A DNA stretch of 64,000 bases from Tridacna crocea. Its lineage: Eukaryota > Mollusca > Bivalvia > Cardiida > Cardiidae. The notes under the pieces were generated by a model, which saw only the letters and a program-made list of their open reading frames with translations, was not told the DNA's origin and made no database searches. The stretch is from the NCBI GenBank assembly GCA_943736015.1, contig OX031061.1, positions 62,998,192-63,062,191 on the forward strand, given 5' to 3'. Of this stretch, positions 55,401 through 59,635 are shown piece by piece. Every line of letters starts with the position of its first letter. Positions within the stretch are counted from its first letter, which is position 1. The position numbers were made by a program, and so were the translations under genes.

Positions 55401-58400
55401 GCAAATACAGTTATCTAGATTAATCCTTTTAAATACAATAGCGTTTTCACCGACCTTGGGCAAGAAACATTTTGGAAACATTGTGGGAAATAAGAAAATG
55501 CTCGAAAATCAACTTTTTCTCATTTAGCCAACATTTTCTCTATCATTACTAAGACAAAAATCGTATTTTGAACTGCGTTAAATTTGCCGTGTACCATTGC
55601 TTTCAAATTGAATACTGTTAAAGGGCGGTACACACAATAATTTCTTTGCATGGTATTGATCTCAGATTTATTGTATGAATGATAAAGTACTGTGCGCACA
55701 TAAATACAAATCTTATGAAACTCTTCCTTCTTACATACCATTCTTTAGATTTTCTCAGTCTTATTTTCCAGAATTTTCCAAATTTGACCAAATGCTTTAG
55801 CCACTCAGACGAAGTGCTACTTTGAAATTCAGCAAACCTTGGAGAATAAGACAAACAGTTTCCCAAGAATGGTTGGTGGATATTTATCAAGTACGAAGAA
55901 AATACATTGTTTACCATTTTTGTGTATCAGGAAATGGCTTACCCAATGTATATATACTTGACCGCATCAACGAATCAACAGGTAACTGGGCTTCCAGGAA
56001 ATGCTAAGCTGTGATTGGATACTACTTTAATACAAATCTTAGAAAATGAAGCATTGCTCTAAACCTAATGCAGTTTCATCAAACTTCAGAAAATCTTGTT
56101 ATACTAGCATTGAAACGTACAGACAGCAAGATTTGTCTAAGACTGAAAAATCTCTGAGGTTTATCTTACTGTGTGTACCGGGCTAAACCTGATACAATTT
56201 AAAAAGAAAAAAAAAAGGCAAATTATTATACATGTATTAGGAATGTACAGACAGTAAAATTTGTCTCAGATTAAAAAAAATCTCTGAGGTTTATCTTACT
56301 GCGTGTAGAAAGTTTAATCCTAGTACAATAAAAAAGCTGAAGAAAACCTATTATACATTTATTGAAATGTACAGACAGTTAGATTTGTCTTAGATTAAAA
56401 AATCTCTGAGGTTTATCGTACTGTGTGTACAAGGTCTAAACCTAATACAATTTAATAAAAACTTAAGAAAACCTACTATACATGTATTAGGAATGTAGAG
56501 ACAATAAGTATAAGTTATTGATCATATATTTCATTTGTATGAAATTAAATCGGAGGGAGGCGAAGCCGACCGACGATTTAGTTTCATACAAATGAAATAT
56601 ATGATCAATAACTAACTTACAGTTTGCCCTACTTTCTAATTGACTGACAGCTAAGGATGGGTGGAAAGAGCCATACAAGGACGACAGAAAGCTCGGTTCG
56701 ACACGCCTCTTTTGATTGACGGTTGTACGTACGTGCGTTTTCAGTCGTAAGGCGTTAAAACTGTTACTCAGGTTGTCCTTGAACTAGTTTCAGGACAATA
56801 GACGGTCTGCAGTCAGGCTCATTCGGCATATCACGGGTGATGGTAGCCATCACATATCCCTCGTCTGTATCTCGTGGATTGATATGCAGCAGATCGGTAC
56901 ACCCGGAAATACGCCGGTATAGCGTTCTGAAAATTTTCAGGCTCCTCTTCCAAAAGAAAACTTGGGTTTTAATTTTCTATCGAAATCTTTTGAACCATAT
57001 TTCAGGCGGCAAACAATTCGTAGATCTACATTAATTTTTTATCGATTCCGATTGAAGTTTTAACCGACAGATAGACAGATGTGAATAACTTCATCCAGGT
57101 CGTTTATGTCGTTACTAAACGAATCACATTTGCCTGCCATGTATAAGATCACGTGACTCGCAGTTCAATTGTAAACGACCGTTATACGGACGAGGTTAGA
57201 TGTAGGTACGGAATCGGCCGAATTTCATGCTCTTTGAAGCGATAGATTCAGCAATGGATGCATGCTTTGAGCCGATTGACGACGAGAAATGTTATAAAAA
57301 AAAATATTTTCCCCGACACAGGCGATGTCTCGCTAACACAACTGTGTACATGTCCCTCTAAAGTGGCTCACTGCCCATGATCTGTTTCATTTTTAACCCA
57401 TACCAGATAAGCCCTCTTTTTTACTGCCCTGAGGCAGAAGGCGCGTGAAAACATTGCAGGTAGAGGAGAAATTGCTTGTAAGGAGCATTTTCTCCTTTCC
57501 TGGTATGTTTCTTTTTTTTTTTTCCACTGACAAATCCTCTAATTTGAGCAAGTACCAAGTTGTTGTCTGCAAACGGTTTTAAAATTGGACCCAAGCCAAA
57601 ATTCCCAGTCTGGTAAAGATTTCCTTACCAGGGTCGGAAAAACCAGTGGTTATTTGGTAAAGGGTTAAATACCACGTGGTCAAGTACGAGTTGTTTAGTC
57701 CCGATATTCACGTTGAAATTACGTCACTTTTTTGGTGATGACTCAATTAGTTAGAATAGTCCCCGCCACTTTTACTACAGTGTATGCAATAGATTGGTAT
57801 TTACTCTACAAAGACCAGCTAAAATACTGTGGGCGGAGCTTTTCGTTAACCGGGATACAACTGTATATAGGTCAACCATTTAATGATTAAGTGGTCACAT
57901 ATTGCAACATATTGAGTCTGTATGGAATTAAATCAAGCAGTTTTGAACGAAATCCGGCGTTTTCATTGGTTTAGAAAGTACGGCAAACTGTAAGATTTGT
58001 CTCAGATTAAAAAATCTCTGGGATTCATTTTACTGTGTGTACAAGGTCTAAACCTAATACAGTTAAAACAAAAACTGAAGAAAACCTATTACTCATGTAT
58101 CAGGAATTCACAGACAGTAAGACTTTTCTGAGATAAAAAAAAAAATATCTGCTTTCTTTTCTTACTGTGTGTACCAGGCTAAACCTCATACAGTTTAAAA
58201 AAAAACCAAACAACTGAAGAAAATCTATTATACATGTATTAGGAATGTACAGACAGTAAGATTTGTCTCGATTAAAAAAGTCTCTGGGTTTCATCTTACT
58301 GTGTGTACTGGGCTAAACCTAATAAGATTTAAAAAAGAAAACTGAAAACGACCTGTTATACATGTATTTGGAGTGTACTGACAGTAAGATTTGCCTCAGA

Positions 58401-59460
58401 TCACAAAATCCTTGAGGTTTATGATACTGCGTGTACAGGGCTTAACCTAATACAATTTAAAAAGACTGAAGAACACTTATTATACATGTATTTAAATGTA
58501 CAGACAGCAAGATTTGTCTAAGATTGAAAATTCTCTGAGATTTATCTTACAGTGTGTAGAAACCTAATACAATTAAAAAAAAAAAATGAAGAAAACTTAT
58601 TATACATGTATTAGGAATGTACAGACAGTAAGATTTGTCTAAGATTAAAAAATCTCTGAGGTTTATTTTACTGTGTGTACCAGGATAAACCTAATACATT
58701 TTATAAAAACAAAAACTGAAGAAAACTTATTATATATGTGTAAGAATGTACAGACAGTAAGATTTGTCTCAGATTAAAAAGTCTCTGAGGTTTATCTAAC
58801 TGTGTCTACCGGGCTAATACAGTTAAAAAAAGTGAAGAAAACTTATTATACATGTATTAGAAATGTACAGACAGTAAGATTTGTCTCAGATTCTAAAATC
58901 TCTGAGGTTTGTCTTACTGTGTGTACTGGTCTAAACCTAATATACTTAAAAAAAATGAAGAAAACTCATTAAACATATATTAGGAATGTACAGACAGTAA
59001 AATTTGTCTTCATAGTAAACCTTGGCCTGCCACTGTCAGTATTCACAAACCATTGTTAAGGTTGTTCTTTGTCTGTTCTTCAAGATTTCCTGACTATGAA
59101 TGCAATAAAACTTCTGATTGGCTAATCAAAGAACGTTCTTAAGAATGGTAAAAGGGTTTTGCCAATCAGAAGTTCTGTTACTTTCATAGTCAGGAAATCT
59201 TTAAGAACAGGACAAAGAACACGTTTAAGAATGGTAAAATGATTCAGCCAATAAGAAGTTCTGTTACTTTCATAGTCAGGAAATCTTGAAGAAAAGGACA
59301 AAGAACGTTCATAAGAGTGGTTGGTGAATACTGACCAGGGCCTGGCTGTTGTATATCAATTTATACAGGAAGAAAAATAAAACAGAAAACAATTGATACA
59401 TAAACAACGACTAATAAAGAGTTACCTTCAAGAAGTAGTTCAGCGTTTCTTACCAGGCAT
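4167..59460 (-). CDS. HELZ2-like: HELZ2-like 3'-5' exoribonuclease and SF1 helicase with membrane-hairpin N-terminus (20 coding exons)
   Basis: Coding exons, 5' to 3' on the minus strand: 59460-59454, 41903-41692, 40910-40323, 37796-37593, 27158-26970, 25677-25641, 24978-24854, 23636-23502, 23054-22988, 21126-17490, 16112-16018, 14062-13910, 11361-11224, 10450-10319, 9148-8895, 7971-7750, 7098-6859, 5656-5500, 4984-4817, 4432-4167. All introns are GT-AG, all phases match, and the sum is 7,026 nt (2,341 aa plus stop). Visible domains: hydrophobic hairpin (about 30-67), TPR-like helices (270-454), RNB exoribonuclease (about 940-1320) and UPF1-like helicase (about 1790-2260). RNB proteins degrade RNA 3' to 5', and the helicase should unwind structured RNA using ATP. 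In vertebrates HELZ2 is an interferon-induced RNA helicase and nuclear-receptor coactivator. Here one helicase follows the RNB domain, and I see no N-terminal zinc fingers or first helicase. Exons 2-20 are solid; exon 1 is the weakest part of the model. Confidence 0.87.
4817..4984 (-). CDS. HELZ2-like exon 19: helicase motifs V and VI
   Basis: Residues 2198-2254. GGEWDYVIFSTVRSLP is motif V. INVALTRAKKGLIIVG is motif VI, with the arginine finger at about R2245. The true acceptor is ACAAG at 4985-4986; open frame upstream of it is intronic. The donor is GTTG|GTGAGT. Confidence 0.92.
5500..5656 (-). CDS. HELZ2-like exon 18: helicase domain 2, motif V entry
   Basis: Residues 2146-2198. Reads VNVYKYLIEDQGLSAAQINV then MSQYNAQVSEIKKRL, the usual domain 2A helix. 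VSTVVSSQG begins motif V and is completed by GEWDYVIFSTVRS in exon 19. The acceptor is CTTAG and the donor CAAG|GTAAAT. Confidence 0.9.
6859..7098 (-). CDS. HELZ2-like exon 17: helicase motif IV and domain 2 entry
   Basis: Residues 2066-2145, phase 0 at both ends. NPQICRFPSNKFYSGKL follows WQYRM from exon 16, the canonical UPF1-like motif IV block. The remainder (KPGFWCRDTIDIWP and HVLVHVEGEEKVLTVS) leads to an acidic helix. The acceptor is TTATAG and the donor GTG|GTAAGT. Confidence 0.9.
7750..7971 (-). CDS. HELZ2-like exon 16: helicase motifs II and III
   Basis: Residues 1992-2065. VIVDEAGMCPEPHCL holds motif II (DEAG, about 1995-1998). VVLIGDHKQLRPIIK holds motif III (about 2021-2028). 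The exon ends in LEWQYRM, the start of motif IV. These residues bind Mg-ATP and couple hydrolysis to unwinding in SF1 helicases. The acceptor is ATACAG and the donor ATG|GTATTA. Confidence 0.93.
8895..9148 (-). CDS. HELZ2-like exon 15: helicase domain 1, region up to motif Ic
   Basis: Residues 1907-1991, starting ADEQLRSVSLHHLIR. It includes helices with KYVHLIREASIEMIRKYDVI and the strand ILCTTAVGSNPKVLEASNIFQ (motif Ic-like TTAV). The DEA(G) strand follows in exon 16. The acceptor is AATCAG and the donor CAG|GTATTT. Confidence 0.9.
9508..10062. repeat. Inverted-repeat element (about 555 bp)
   Basis: The left end TAATAAACCACAGTTATGGG and GCGCAATGAATAAACC is mirrored at the right end by GGTTTATTCGTTGCGTC and CAGTTTATTGAA. 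A third, direct copy of the end motif lies just inside the right end. It lies in intron 14. No coding capacity. Confidence 0.5.
10319..10450 (-). CDS. HELZ2-like exon 14: helicase domain 1
   Basis: Residues 1863-1907, reading WMLQKLGDKMPKFLRVYGRT and then IEAMDFPVPGRTFLSRKSMH. The VYGR(T/S) segment after motif Ia is typical of UPF1/HELZ-like helicases. The exon is too short and too split to be flagged by length alone, but both phases agree. The acceptor is TGAAG and the donor AAAG|GTACGT. Confidence 0.85.
10996..11200. repeat. Hairpin MITE, copy beside the Walker A exon
   Basis: Contains a 43-nt near-perfect palindrome (11035-11077) centred on CTGGT-A-ACCAG with arms GGAAAAGGAGAAAATG. It is followed by the family tail TCTGCAAATGCTTTCAATTT and GGTAAAGAGTTAA. 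The tail ends about 25 bp from the donor of exon 13. Confidence 0.7.
11224..11361 (-). CDS. HELZ2-like exon 13: Walker A (motif I) and motif Ia
   Basis: Residues 1817-1863. Starts GTGKSYTGIKLMCLF, completing GPPGTGKS (about 1814-1821). The strand HKVLFCGPSNKSVDLIA is motif Ia of UPF1-like helicases. The true donor is GCAA|GTAAGT at 11223. The open frame continues past it into a hairpin MITE that ends about 25 bp away, so naive ORF calls over-extend this exon. Confidence 0.9.
11364..13909 (-). other. Intron 12, no recognised content
   Basis: 2.5-kb intron splitting the Walker A motif. AT-rich with short poly-A runs; no repeat family or coding match seen. Confidence 0.6.
13910..14062 (-). CDS. 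HELZ2-like exon 12: helicase Q motif and first half of Walker A
   Basis: Residues 1766-1817. It contains PPNNKKQQEAIDKAL, the Q-motif region that contacts adenine in UPF1-like SF1 helicases, and ends IQGPPG, the start of motif I. The codon for the last glycine is split across the intron to exon 13, whose product starts TGKS. The acceptor is TTTCAG and the donor CCAG|GTTTAG. Confidence 0.9.
14063..16017 (-). other. Intron 11, no recognised gene
   Basis: Contains the CA microsatellite near 15,000. The several short open frames are low-complexity or stop-limited. Confidence 0.6.
14990..15022. repeat. (CA)n microsatellite, imperfect
   Basis: CACACACAGACACACTCACA then a perfect CA run, in intron 11. 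Confidence 0.9.
16018..16112 (-). CDS. HELZ2-like exon 11: linker to the helicase
   Basis: Residues 1734-1766, reading RTEKFLKTLQDAEQESVSMK then IALNIGRMPGL. It joins exon 10 (SEVDR) and exon 12 (EPGHANL) in frame. The acceptor is CTGCAG and the donor TTAG|GTGATA. It connects the RNB domain to the helicase and probably forms part of the helicase 1A/1B accessory fold. Confidence 0.85.
16311..16428. repeat. Short inverted-repeat MITE (118 bp)
   Basis: Arms TGCTCTGTGAAAATGGGATA (left) and TCCCATTTTCAAAGAGCA (right) pair over about 23 bp. The interior is AT-rich. It lies in intron 10. Confidence 0.5.
17047..17116 (+). other. tRNA-like Pol III promoter within the 5' LTR of the TRIM
   Basis: A-box TGGCTCAGTTGG (17049-17060) and B-box GGTTCGAATCC (17094-17104) both match the Pol III consensus perfectly, with near-tRNA spacing. 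The ends can pair as a 6-of-7 acceptor stem. The anticodon arm is unusual: the loop lacks U33 and the stem GGGAA/TTCCT is offset. A functional tRNA is unlikely; it is a tRNA-derived promoter. Confidence 0.7.
17353..17422 (+). other. tRNA-like sequence within the 3' LTR of the TRIM
   Basis: Same tRNA-like block as in the first LTR. The A-box (17355-17366) is intact, but the B-box has decayed (GGTGCGAATTC). It diverges slightly from the first copy, so the insertion is not very recent. Confidence 0.6.
17490..21126 (-). CDS. HELZ2-like exon 10: acidic linker and complete RNB (RNase II family) exoribonuclease domain
   Basis: This 3,637-nt exon encodes residues 522-1734. It opens with Ser-rich and acidic stretches (SDSESDENDNNE near 612; ENEDDEADEDDEK near 664), then an OB-like/cold-shock-like region before the RNB domain. 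The RNB active-site motif TIDPPGSQDLDDALSI carries all four metal-binding aspartates (about D958, D964, D966, D967). The distal signature HFTSPIRRYIDLVVHR is at about 1288-1303, including the conserved arginines that contact RNA. These residues are those needed for 3'-5' hydrolytic RNA degradation, so the nuclease is probably active. The rest of the exon matches the RNB-to-helicase spacer of HELZ2 proteins. It is uninterrupted; the acceptor is TTTTAG and the donor GACAG|GTAGG. Confidence 0.93.
21570..22975 (-). repeat. Decayed third copy of the tandem-core repeat element
   Basis: The right end (22,930-22,972) matches the end of copy 2: AGCACTTTGTGCTCAGG then a variant of TGAGCT. Upstream are weak versions of the unit, for example ATCTTGGTAGATG and AGAAGAAATTTAAAAAAG near 22,500-22,590. 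It fills most of intron 9 and ends within 15 bp of the exon 9 donor. Confidence 0.5.
22988..23054 (-). CDS. HELZ2-like exon 9: basic linker
   Basis: A 67-nt exon (residues 500-522) encoding KASSVPNLTAGKSSRSKTRH followed by RR. It is strongly basic and Ser-rich and could act as an RNA-contact or nuclear-localisation patch (inference). The acceptor is TTTCAG and the donor is CGAC|GTAAGT. The end of a decayed tandem-core repeat lies within about 15 bp of its donor. Confidence 0.78.
23502..23636 (-). CDS. HELZ2-like exon 8: end of TPR helix and start of linker
   Basis: Residues 455-499, phase 0. It starts IPEDKERLNALKSEIQASIP, a terminal helix, and becomes polar and Pro-rich (APQENHEPDPTW). The acceptor is TTTACAG and the donor is AAG|GTAAAT. 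It links the TPR-like region to the long acidic linker. Confidence 0.82.
24280..24602 (+). pseudogene. Decayed Tc1/mariner-type transposase fragment
   Basis: In two frames the translation resembles the DDE domain: WGGIT in one frame near 24,330, then NQILRPKSVPFLQRHPP, LHDSARAHIANITEQFV and SPDLAPI in the next (24,390-24,560). These match the spacing of the second Asp block and the SPDLNPIE block of Tc1/mariner transposases. The first Asp region is not seen and the frame is broken. It lies in intron 7, antisense to the host gene. Confidence 0.7.
24854..24978 (-). CDS. HELZ2-like exon 7: TPR unit
   Basis: Residues 413-454. Reads LRDLTDFDDLAAFEIWARSL and then EEKFDVALTKVDLGLGCAK, a TPR-like helix pair that follows the GEHKAAQ unit. 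The acceptor is TTTCAG and the donor is AAG|GTAAGA. TPR arrays usually bind partner proteins or chaperones, so this part probably recruits a partner. That role is inferred from the family only. Confidence 0.85.
25641..25677 (-). CDS. HELZ2-like exon 6: 37-nt micro-exon inside a TPR
   Basis: This exon is only 37 nt (residues 401-413), reading GEHKAAQTYCMI plus one base. TTTCAG precedes it and GTAAGT follows it. Skipping it would shift the frame, because 37 is not a multiple of three. With its neighbours it completes the TPR signature (AYFKLGEHKAAQTYCMIIL). It is too short for ordinary ORF detection. Support comes from perfect splice sites and frame continuity on both sides. Confidence 0.8.
26516..26878. 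mobile_element. Non-autonomous TIR transposon (363 bp) with 9-bp target duplication
   Basis: The duplication CGAACCTTT is exact on both sides (26507-26515 and 26879-26887). TIRs of about 65 bp start CATCC, then GGATACCCC; they share TATTTGCTACGCTACATCGA. The interior holds two direct 105-bp units (26595-26699 and 26700-26804) that differ at few sites. It has no transposase. A 9-bp duplication fits Mutator-like elements. It is located in intron 5. Confidence 0.85.
26970..27158 (-). CDS. HELZ2-like exon 5: TPR-like region (second part)
   Basis: Residues 338-400, 63 codons, phase 0 at both ends. It encodes helices with a Trp-rich middle (RSRWKVCIAICHDALRW) and ends in RRLALAYFKL. That is the first half of a recognisable TPR unit, completed by exon 6 (GEHKAAQTYC). 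The acceptor is TTTCAG and the donor is CTG|GTAAGT. A 363-bp TIR transposon sits 91 bp downstream in the following intron. Confidence 0.85.
28272..30051 (+). repeat. Tandem-core repeat element, copy 1 (about 165-bp units)
   Basis: One end carries GCCCACCTGAGCAC and a run of GTCGTCCGTCGT; the other end carries CTCAGGTGAGC and CCTCTTGTTT. Between them are about ten diverged units of roughly 165 bp, each with TTCTTCTTCTCTGAAAC, TTTGATATTTGGTATGTAGC and CTGGGGTCAAAACTGGCCC. The layout recalls bivalve elements with satellite-like cores (pearl family/Helitron-related). Family assignment is inference. Confidence 0.8.
30052..33176 (-). other. Part of intron 4 without recognised gene
   Basis: AT-rich intronic DNA. 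A CCGGACAATAGGCCGC motif near 31,440 is a relic of the MITE family seen at 2.2 kb. Confidence 0.55.
33186..33993. mobile_element. Foldback-type element with iterated 15-bp terminal motif and 9-bp target duplication
   Basis: The 9-bp duplication CAGTGCGAT flanks it (33177-33185 and 33994-34002). The left arm has about five copies of TCCCATTTCGTCTAC or close variants; the right arm has the same number in reverse complement (GTAGACGAAATGGGA). The middle (about 33,300-33,880) is AT-rich with no coding potential. A 9-bp duplication and long inverted ends suggest a Mutator-like or foldback DNA transposon. It is in intron 4. Confidence 0.75.
34560..34920. repeat. Decayed hairpin MITE, possibly two fragments
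   Basis: Family phrases such as TTATCTGCAAAGACTTCCAG and TTTGGGCAAGTCTCAAATAT, and GGACCAGTCCAAAG near 34,630, are recognisable, but the hairpin is largely lost. Confidence 0.35.
36545..36798. repeat. TIR MITE (254 bp)
   Basis: The left end TGGCCTGCAACACACGAAGA and the right end reverse complement TGGCTTGCAACACGCGAAAA match over about 34 bp. The inside contains AATCTAATG and GGATTAGATTTCG mirror sequence. No coding capacity; intron 4. Confidence 0.6.
37593..37796 (-). CDS. HELZ2-like exon 4: helical, TPR-like repeat region (first part)
   Basis: Residues 270-337, phase 0. The sequence reads as amphipathic helices with small residues at regular places (for example EEARVALENTDLRQARRKAM), in the style of tetratricopeptide repeats. 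It ends with FGQCAFILDK and is followed directly in frame by exon 5. It is flanked by TTTCAG and AAG|GTAATA. It lies between two large introns that carry inverted copies of the same tandem-core repeat. Confidence 0.82.
38333..38399. repeat. Short palindromic hairpin
   Basis: GCGAACAGTGTCAAGCTTGG at the left mirrors CCAGGGTTGACACTGTTCGC at the right, with a short loop. An AAC microsatellite follows at once. A related hairpin (AGATCAGACTGCA / TGCAGTCCGATC) is at 39,458-39,493. Confidence 0.5.
38406..38430. repeat. (AAC)n microsatellite
   Basis: Eight AAC units, directly after the hairpin at 38,333-38,399. Confidence 0.95.
40323..40910 (-). CDS. HELZ2-like exon 3: long hydrophilic, probably disordered segment
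   Basis: Residues 74-269 (196 codons, phase 0 at both ends). The translation is rich in Lys, Ser, Asn, Arg and Glu, with Gln pairs early (KQQGGQQ) and an acidic-basic mixed middle. It has no hydrophobic core and no motif I recognise, so it is likely a flexible tether between the membrane hairpin and the TPR region. The last 25 residues (LDQFVDHIKAMAEK) look helical and may start the TPR-like domain. The acceptor is ATATAG and the donor is AAG|GTTTGT. Confidence 0.82.
41055..41236. repeat. Hairpin MITE copy, reversed orientation
   Basis: AACATTGTGGGAAAAGAG and CTCCTTTGTCCACCATGTTT form the weak hairpin (41,140-41,190). The tail is on the left (GTCCAGCTTGACAGCACTTG). It lies in intron 2, upstream (in plus coordinates) of exon 3. 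Confidence 0.55.
41613..41656. repeat. (AAAT)n / (GTAA)n compound microsatellite
   Basis: An AAATAAAT run followed by GTAAGTAAGTAAGTAA. It ends about 36 bp past the exon 2 donor, in intron 2. Confidence 0.9.
41692..41903 (-). CDS. HELZ2-like exon 2: two-segment hydrophobic membrane hairpin
   Basis: This exon encodes residues 3-73. It begins with a basic stretch (KRK, then KNRK), followed by about 38 mostly hydrophobic residues broken by a Lys-Gly turn: segment 1 about residues 32-47, segment 2 about 50-67. It ends with QELYTE. The acceptor is TTTTAG at 41904-41909 and the donor is GAG|GTAATT. Phase 0 at the donor joins cleanly to exon 3. Basic residues before the first segment and a soluble remainder suggest a hairpin with both ends in the cytosol. 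A membrane segment is not a usual part of vertebrate HELZ2. The exon is open from acceptor to donor and is in frame with everything downstream. Confidence 0.78.
44290..44374. repeat. Short palindromic hairpin (85 bp)
   Basis: ATATCGTCGGTTTACTTT and ACCTCGTAACTACA at the left mirror TGTAGTTACGACGTTTTCG and AAGTAAACCGACGATAT at the right. It is flanked on the left by GTAGAT trinucleotide-pair repeats. Confidence 0.55.
44564..46815 (-). repeat. Tandem-core repeat element, copy 2, inverted relative to copy 1
   Basis: Same element in opposite orientation with about 13 units. It begins with AACAAGAGGACCATGATGG and GCTCACCTGAG and ends with GAGCACTTTGTGCTCAGG. It lies in intron 1 of the HELZ2-like gene, whereas copy 1 lies in intron 4, so exons 2-4 are between two inverted copies. 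Short open frames inside it are not genes. Confidence 0.8.
47285..47355. repeat. Hairpin MITE fragment
   Basis: GGAAAAGGAGAAATCGCT and AGCAATTTCTCCTTTTTTTA form the family hairpin. The tail is not evident, so this is a core-only copy. Confidence 0.5.
48450..48765. repeat. Diverged tandem duplication (about 190-bp unit)
   Basis: CATCGCTTTAAATATCAC and ATATCGCTTTATCATAAT, then GGTTAGAGTTAGGTAATCG and GGGTTAGATGACTC, then GAAACCGAAA.TAAAACTAAG in both, show an old two-unit duplication. Intron 1. Confidence 0.45.
50150..50340. repeat. Hairpin MITE copy
   Basis: AATATTGTTGGAAAAGGAC then AAAATGCTGGATACCAGCAT and the matching right arm at 50,195-50,262. The tail GCAAATGCTTTCAACTTGG confirms the family. 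Confidence 0.65.
50346..50393. repeat. 48-bp sequence repeated inverted at 53,711-53,758
   Basis: CACAGTATATAAACGAACTG through CTTGCGAGTAAATT appears as an exact reverse complement 3.3 kb away. Flanks do not match beyond this, so it is a short perfect inverted pair. Confidence 0.6.
50400..53700 (-). other. Part of intron 1 without recognised gene
   Basis: The longest open frame (50,675-51,067, plus, 130 codons, starting MYALHKTANICRQN) has no motif I recognise, no visible promoter and no splice context. I treat it as chance. A poly-T run is at 52,318. Confidence 0.5.
52318..52340. repeat. Poly-T run, 23 nt
   Basis: Uninterrupted T run in intron 1. It could be the tail of a minus-strand retroposon, but no body is recognised beside it. 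Confidence 0.9.
53711..53758. repeat. Second copy of the 48-bp inverted pair
   Basis: Exact reverse complement of 50346-50393. It lies about 200 bp outside the tRNA-flanked inverted-repeat element. Confidence 0.6.
54105..54175 (+). other. tRNA-like block, left arm
   Basis: AGTGGTGTAATGGATAACAT resembles the A-box/D-arm of an Arg- or Glu-type tRNA, and CGTTCAAGCC the B-box. The sequence does not fold as a good tRNA and is followed by T runs. Probably a tRNA pseudogene or tRNA-derived promoter. Confidence 0.4.
55061..55126 (-). other. tRNA-like block, right arm
   Basis: On the minus strand, TGTGGTGCAGTGGTCAAA (A-box region) and GAGTTCGAGTCACAG (B-box and acceptor) are seen. A run of T follows on the same strand. 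It faces the left-arm block, about 0.9 kb away. Confidence 0.45.
55450..55565. repeat. Hairpin MITE fragment, diverged
   Basis: GAAACATTGTGGGAAATAAG and the mirrored TTTTTCTCATTTAGCCAACA are recognisable, but the palindrome has many mismatches. Confidence 0.4.
56040..56507. repeat. Tandem array of about 120-135 bp units, first part
   Basis: About four units, each with TACAGACAGTAAGATTTGTC or variants, AAAAATCTCTGAGGTTTATC, TTACTGTGTGTAC and CTAAACCTAATACA. The array is interrupted by the 56,508-57,990 element. Confidence 0.75.
56508..57990. mobile_element. Inserted element splitting the tandem array; carries a decayed exon copy
   Basis: The left end holds a hairpin (56513-56613, 40-nt arms, one mismatch, start AGTTATTGATCATATATTTC). 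Just inside it is CTTACAGTTTGCCCTACTTT (56,616 on), whose inverted match TTAGAAAGTACGGCAAACTG lies at the right end (57971-57990). The array base run TAAG is present at both edges. The first 1.2 kb (56,508-57,707) is duplicated at 60,803-61,971. Confidence 0.6.
57227..57406 (+). pseudogene. Broken copy of the 61,520 exon
   Basis: It starts identically (MLFEAI, then SAMDACFEPIDDE), but an insertion/deletion run in an A stretch near 57,295 shifts the frame. A block of about 18 nt is missing near 57,340, and the donor GT has become AT (CCAG|ATAAG). It lies inside intron 1 of the HELZ2-like gene, antisense to it. Confidence 0.55.
57991..59015. repeat. Tandem array of about 120-135 bp units, second part
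   Basis: About eight more units of the same array, continuing directly after the inserted element (TAAGATTTGTCTCAGATT). Ends where a foldback MITE begins. Confidence 0.75.
59022..59346. repeat. Foldback MITE with repeated inner arms
   Basis: The left end GGCCTGCCACTGTCAGTATT mirrors the right end (AATACTGACCAGGGCC). Inside, TTTCCTGACTATGA appears once in one sense and its complement CATAGTCAGGAAATC twice, with CAATCAGAAGTTCTGTTAC and CAATAAGAAGTTCTGTTAC as a direct pair. It ends about 105 bp from exon 1. Confidence 0.6.
59454..59460 (-). CDS. HELZ2-like exon 1: proposed start codon and 7 coding nt
   Basis: A strong donor (CTG|GTAAGAA on the minus strand) sits at 59453. The seven bases before it are ATG CCT G. 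Joined to the acceptor at 41904 they keep frame with exon 2, giving M-P-E-P-L-G and adding 26 residues ahead of the first methionine inside exon 2 (41832). The start context is not strong (C at -3). An earlier ATG in another frame, about 39 nt upstream, would open a 25-codon overlapping uORF. A second donor at 59425 is possible. If exon 1 is wrong, translation would begin at 41832 with the hydrophobic hairpin directly at the N-terminus. Confidence 0.45.
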
Positions 59461-59627
59461 TTGCAGTAATTGAGGACTGTCCACCTGATTGTCATCTGAT
59501 CACTCTCTCTCTAATCCTCAGATTTTAAATACCAGTTTGAAACACAGTAACTTTATTTCCGGAAAACCATTTTAACTTTGTGTTATCATTACACAGCTGA
59601 CGTTCGCATGTTAGACTGTTTACATTC

Positions 59628-59635
59628 TATTTATA
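59628..59635 (-). promoter_or_regulatory. Candidate TATA box for the HELZ2-like gene
   Basis: The minus strand reads TATAAATA. A start of transcription 25-30 nt downstream (about 59,600) would give a 5' UTR of about 140 nt before the proposed ATG at 59460. A TTTCCGGAAA palindrome (paired ETS cores) lies at 59556-59565 and a TGACGT core near 59599. A second TATA-like run (TATTTAAA) is at 59532-59525. Position relative to exon 1 is the main support. Confidence 0.35.
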
